Shown here: positions 62,708 to 64,000 of the stretch, piece after piece
Layout: each line of letters starts with the position of its first letter
Position numbering within the stretch: the stretch's first letter is position 1
Assembly: GCA_963757115.1 (NCBI GenBank)
Contig: CAVWQV010000006.1
Coordinates: forward strand, 744,001-808,000
From: CAVWQV01 sp963757115
GTDB taxonomy: Bacteria; Pseudomonadota; Alphaproteobacteria; Acetobacterales; Acetobacteraceae
DNA: 64,000 bases
Direction of reading: 5' to 3'
Position numbers and translations under genes: made by a program
The notes under the pieces: generated by a model
The model's input: only the letters and a program-made list of their open reading frames with translations
Databases searched by the model: none
What the model was told of the DNA's origin: nothing

Positions 62708-63900
62708 TACGATCCTGGCACTCCTCACCAGTGTCGGCCGCGCTCGCGGCTATCCTTCTAGTCTTGTTAGTCTGCGAGTGCCGCTCGTCGGCCGCCCATC
62801 AGGTCAACCTCACGAGCGCACGAATCGTTCTCGGCCCCGACCGCACGGTGGATGTAGAAGTTGCGATGAAGGGCAGCGATGTCGATCGGGTCGCCAGCAC
62901 CCACGTGTTTGATGCTCAATCCGGTCTGGTGCGCCCCGCCGCCCTCGCCGACGCCGCTGGCTCCGTGGCGGCATACGTGCGCGCCCGGGCGGTTGTATTG
63001 GGCGATGGTGACGCGCCCTGCCGAGCCGGCCCGACCAGCGTCTCCCCGGACCAGGATGGCGTTGCCGTGCGCACCCGCTGGGGCTGCGCGGGTGTAGAGG
63101 GCCGGCTCCGCTATCGCTCGACGGTGCTGCTTGATGTTGCGCCGGACGCCAAGGAGATCGTGCTGATCGGCGAGGGCCCGAACCCCGCTCAGAACCTCCT
63201 CGACATTGACCAAACCGAATTGGTACTGACCGAAGAAGGGCCTGGCCTCACGACGGTGGTCAGTCGCTACCTTGCTGCCGGCATGATGCACATTTTTACC
63301 GGCTACGACCATATCTGCTTCTTGATCGCGATCCTTCTCTGGGCTCGGCAGCTGTGGCCGGTGGTGAAGATTGTCACCGCCTTCACAGTAGCCCACTCCA
63401 TCACGCTGTCGCTTGCGGCGCTCGACATCCTGCGCGTGCCGAGCTCGATCACCGAGCCTGCGATTGCCGCCACCATCATCTATGTGGGAATCGAAAACTT
63501 TCTTTCTCGCGACGTGCGGCAGCGGTGGCGTGACACGTTCCTATTCGGTCTCGTGCATGGCTTCGGGTTCGCGAGCGCGCTGCAGGAGTTCGGCTTGCCG
63601 CGCGGAGCATTGGTCCCTGCGCTTGGCGCGTTCAACGTGGGCGTGGAGATCGGCCAGCTCGCTATCGTATCCATTGCCCTGCCGCTGTTGCTTGCGCTCG
63701 ATCAGATTTTCGCGGTGACGCGCGCCCGCCTCGCGGCTGGGCTCATGCGCAAGGTGGGTGCGATGACGCTCCATGGCAGGACGCTCGCGGTAGAACGCCC
63801 GGCGGCCGTGGTCTACTCGCTTTCGGCGGTCATCATTGCTTTCGGAACGTATTGGTTTCTAGGGCGAACGGTGCTGGATCTGCCCCCCCTCGGATCTTGA
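62704..63900 (+). CDS. HupE/UreJ family membrane protein with periplasmic N-terminal domain
   Basis: A 398-residue protein. A signal-like N-terminus (AALAAILLVLLVCECRSSA) is followed by a soluble periplasmic domain of about 160 residues, then a six-helix HupE/UreJ domain: GMMHIFTGYDHICFLIAILL (about residues 193-212, with the family H-x3-G-x-DH pattern), VTAFTVAHSITLSLAALDIL and GLVHGFGFASALQEFG. HupE and UreJ are linked to nickel uptake for hydrogenase or urease. Here it ends an ABC cluster instead. GTG 62704 overlaps the DUF4340 stop. Confidence 0.82.
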   Translation: MIRSWHSSPVSAALAAILLVLLVCECRSSAAHQVNLTSARIVLGPDRTVDVEVAMKGSDVDRVASTHVFDAQSGLVRPAALADAAGSVAAYVRARAVVLGDGDAPCRAGPTSVSPDQDGVAVRTRWGCAGVEGRLRYRSTVLLDVAPDAKEIVLIGEGPNPAQNLLDIDQTELVLTEEGPGLTTVVSRYLAAGMMHIFTGYDHICFLIAILLWARQLWPVVKIVTAFTVAHSITLSLAALDILRVPSSITEPAIAATIIYVGIENFLSRDVRQRWRDTFLFGLVHGFGFASALQEFGLPRGALVPALGAFNVGVEIGQLAIVSIALPLLLALDQIFAVTRARLAAGLMRKVGAMTLHGRTLAVERPAAVVYSLSAVIIAFGTYWFLGRTVLDLPPLGS

Positions 63901-64000
63901 GGCCATCGCCGACCTGACCAACTCTGGGGAGTTCAGCACGGTGCCTATCATGGTCGATGCGCTCGGCCCGCATCGCCGCGTCCAGCTCCTAGTCGAACGC
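63901..64000 (+). other. Window end with an open frame, possible 5' part of a next gene
   Basis: The last 100 bases stay open in one plus-strand frame, encoding AIADLTNSGEFSTVPIMVD and then ALGPHRRVQLLVER. There is no clear ATG or ribosome site; GTG 63941 is the only reasonable start. No family can be assigned from so short a piece. Confidence 0.25.

Noticed and set aside
1..64000. CRISPR arrays, complete insertion sequences, rRNA genes and classic riboswitches
   Set aside because: No regularly spaced direct repeats, transposase genes with terminal repeats, rRNA signatures or recognisable aptamer cores were seen on either strand.

Overview
The window is a GC-rich bacterial chromosome segment. 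It is most likely alphaproteobacterial, of the Rhodospirillales/Acetobacterales (Acetobacteraceae-like) type. This rests on the composition, on gene orders typical of that class (urtABCDE followed by ureD; mltB-rlpA-dac-tmk-holB-metG-tatD-MBL hydrolase; hfq-hflX), and on many GTG/TTG starts with 4-nt stop/start overlaps. No ribosomal RNA, complete insertion sequence or CRISPR array was seen.

Layout. 1-6142 (minus): the urea ABC transporter urtABCDE running into ureD (cut by the window edge), with a near-perfect sigma-54 promoter at 6205-6219 pointing into urtA. 6366-14810 (plus): an O-antigen-ligase-like membrane protein coupled to an exported beta-propeller protein, a coiled-coil membrane microprotein, a sterol-desaturase-type hydroxylase, an intradiol ring-cleavage dioxygenase, a PuuE-type allantoinase, a phosphatase, a cyclase-family hydrolase and a luciferase-like oxidoreductase. 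15000-17195: a glycogen-debranching-type hydrolase. 17196-18628 is a 1.4-kb stretch with no convincing gene, next to tRNA-Asn and tRNA-Leu. 18921-33671: small conserved proteins, an MFS exporter, a fused GH17-GT2 beta-glucan synthase, a CorC/HlyC protein, a four-repeat membrane protein, a divergent PEP-carboxylase-like protein, a methyltransferase, a P1 peptidase and two stress/surface-type proteins. 33845-37245: an SDR, a Rieske ferredoxin and two paralogous amidohydrolases, the last two full of indels. 37374-44049: D-amino acid transaminase, HAD phosphatase, hfq-hflX, aldose epimerase, mazG, an FMN reductase and an MBL hydrolase. 44053-51099 (minus): a replication/translation/envelope block (mltB, rlpA, dac, tmk, holB, metG, tatD). 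51222-56633: a Baeyer-Villiger-type monooxygenase, an esterase, an MmgE/PrpD protein and a type-2 malate/lactate dehydrogenase. 56702: tRNA-Ser. 57458-63900 (plus): an exported lactonase-like MBL protein, then a tightly packed GldA/GldF/GldG-like ABC exporter with a DUF4340 partner and a HupE/UreJ-family membrane protein.

How the genes work together. Urea import, urease maturation and a PuuE allantoinase suggest use of urea and purine-derived nitrogen under NtrC/sigma-54 control. The 33.8-37.2 kb and 51.2-56.6 kb blocks look like accessory catabolic modules. The last block (ABC exporter + DUF4340 + HupE/UreJ) is the best candidate here for a poorly described system.

A caveat runs through the whole window. 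At least twelve otherwise full-length genes carry a single-base frameshift, mostly +1, and three more (two amidohydrolases and the monooxygenase) carry many. Lengths and motifs are preserved, so consensus or assembly error is at least as likely as real gene decay.
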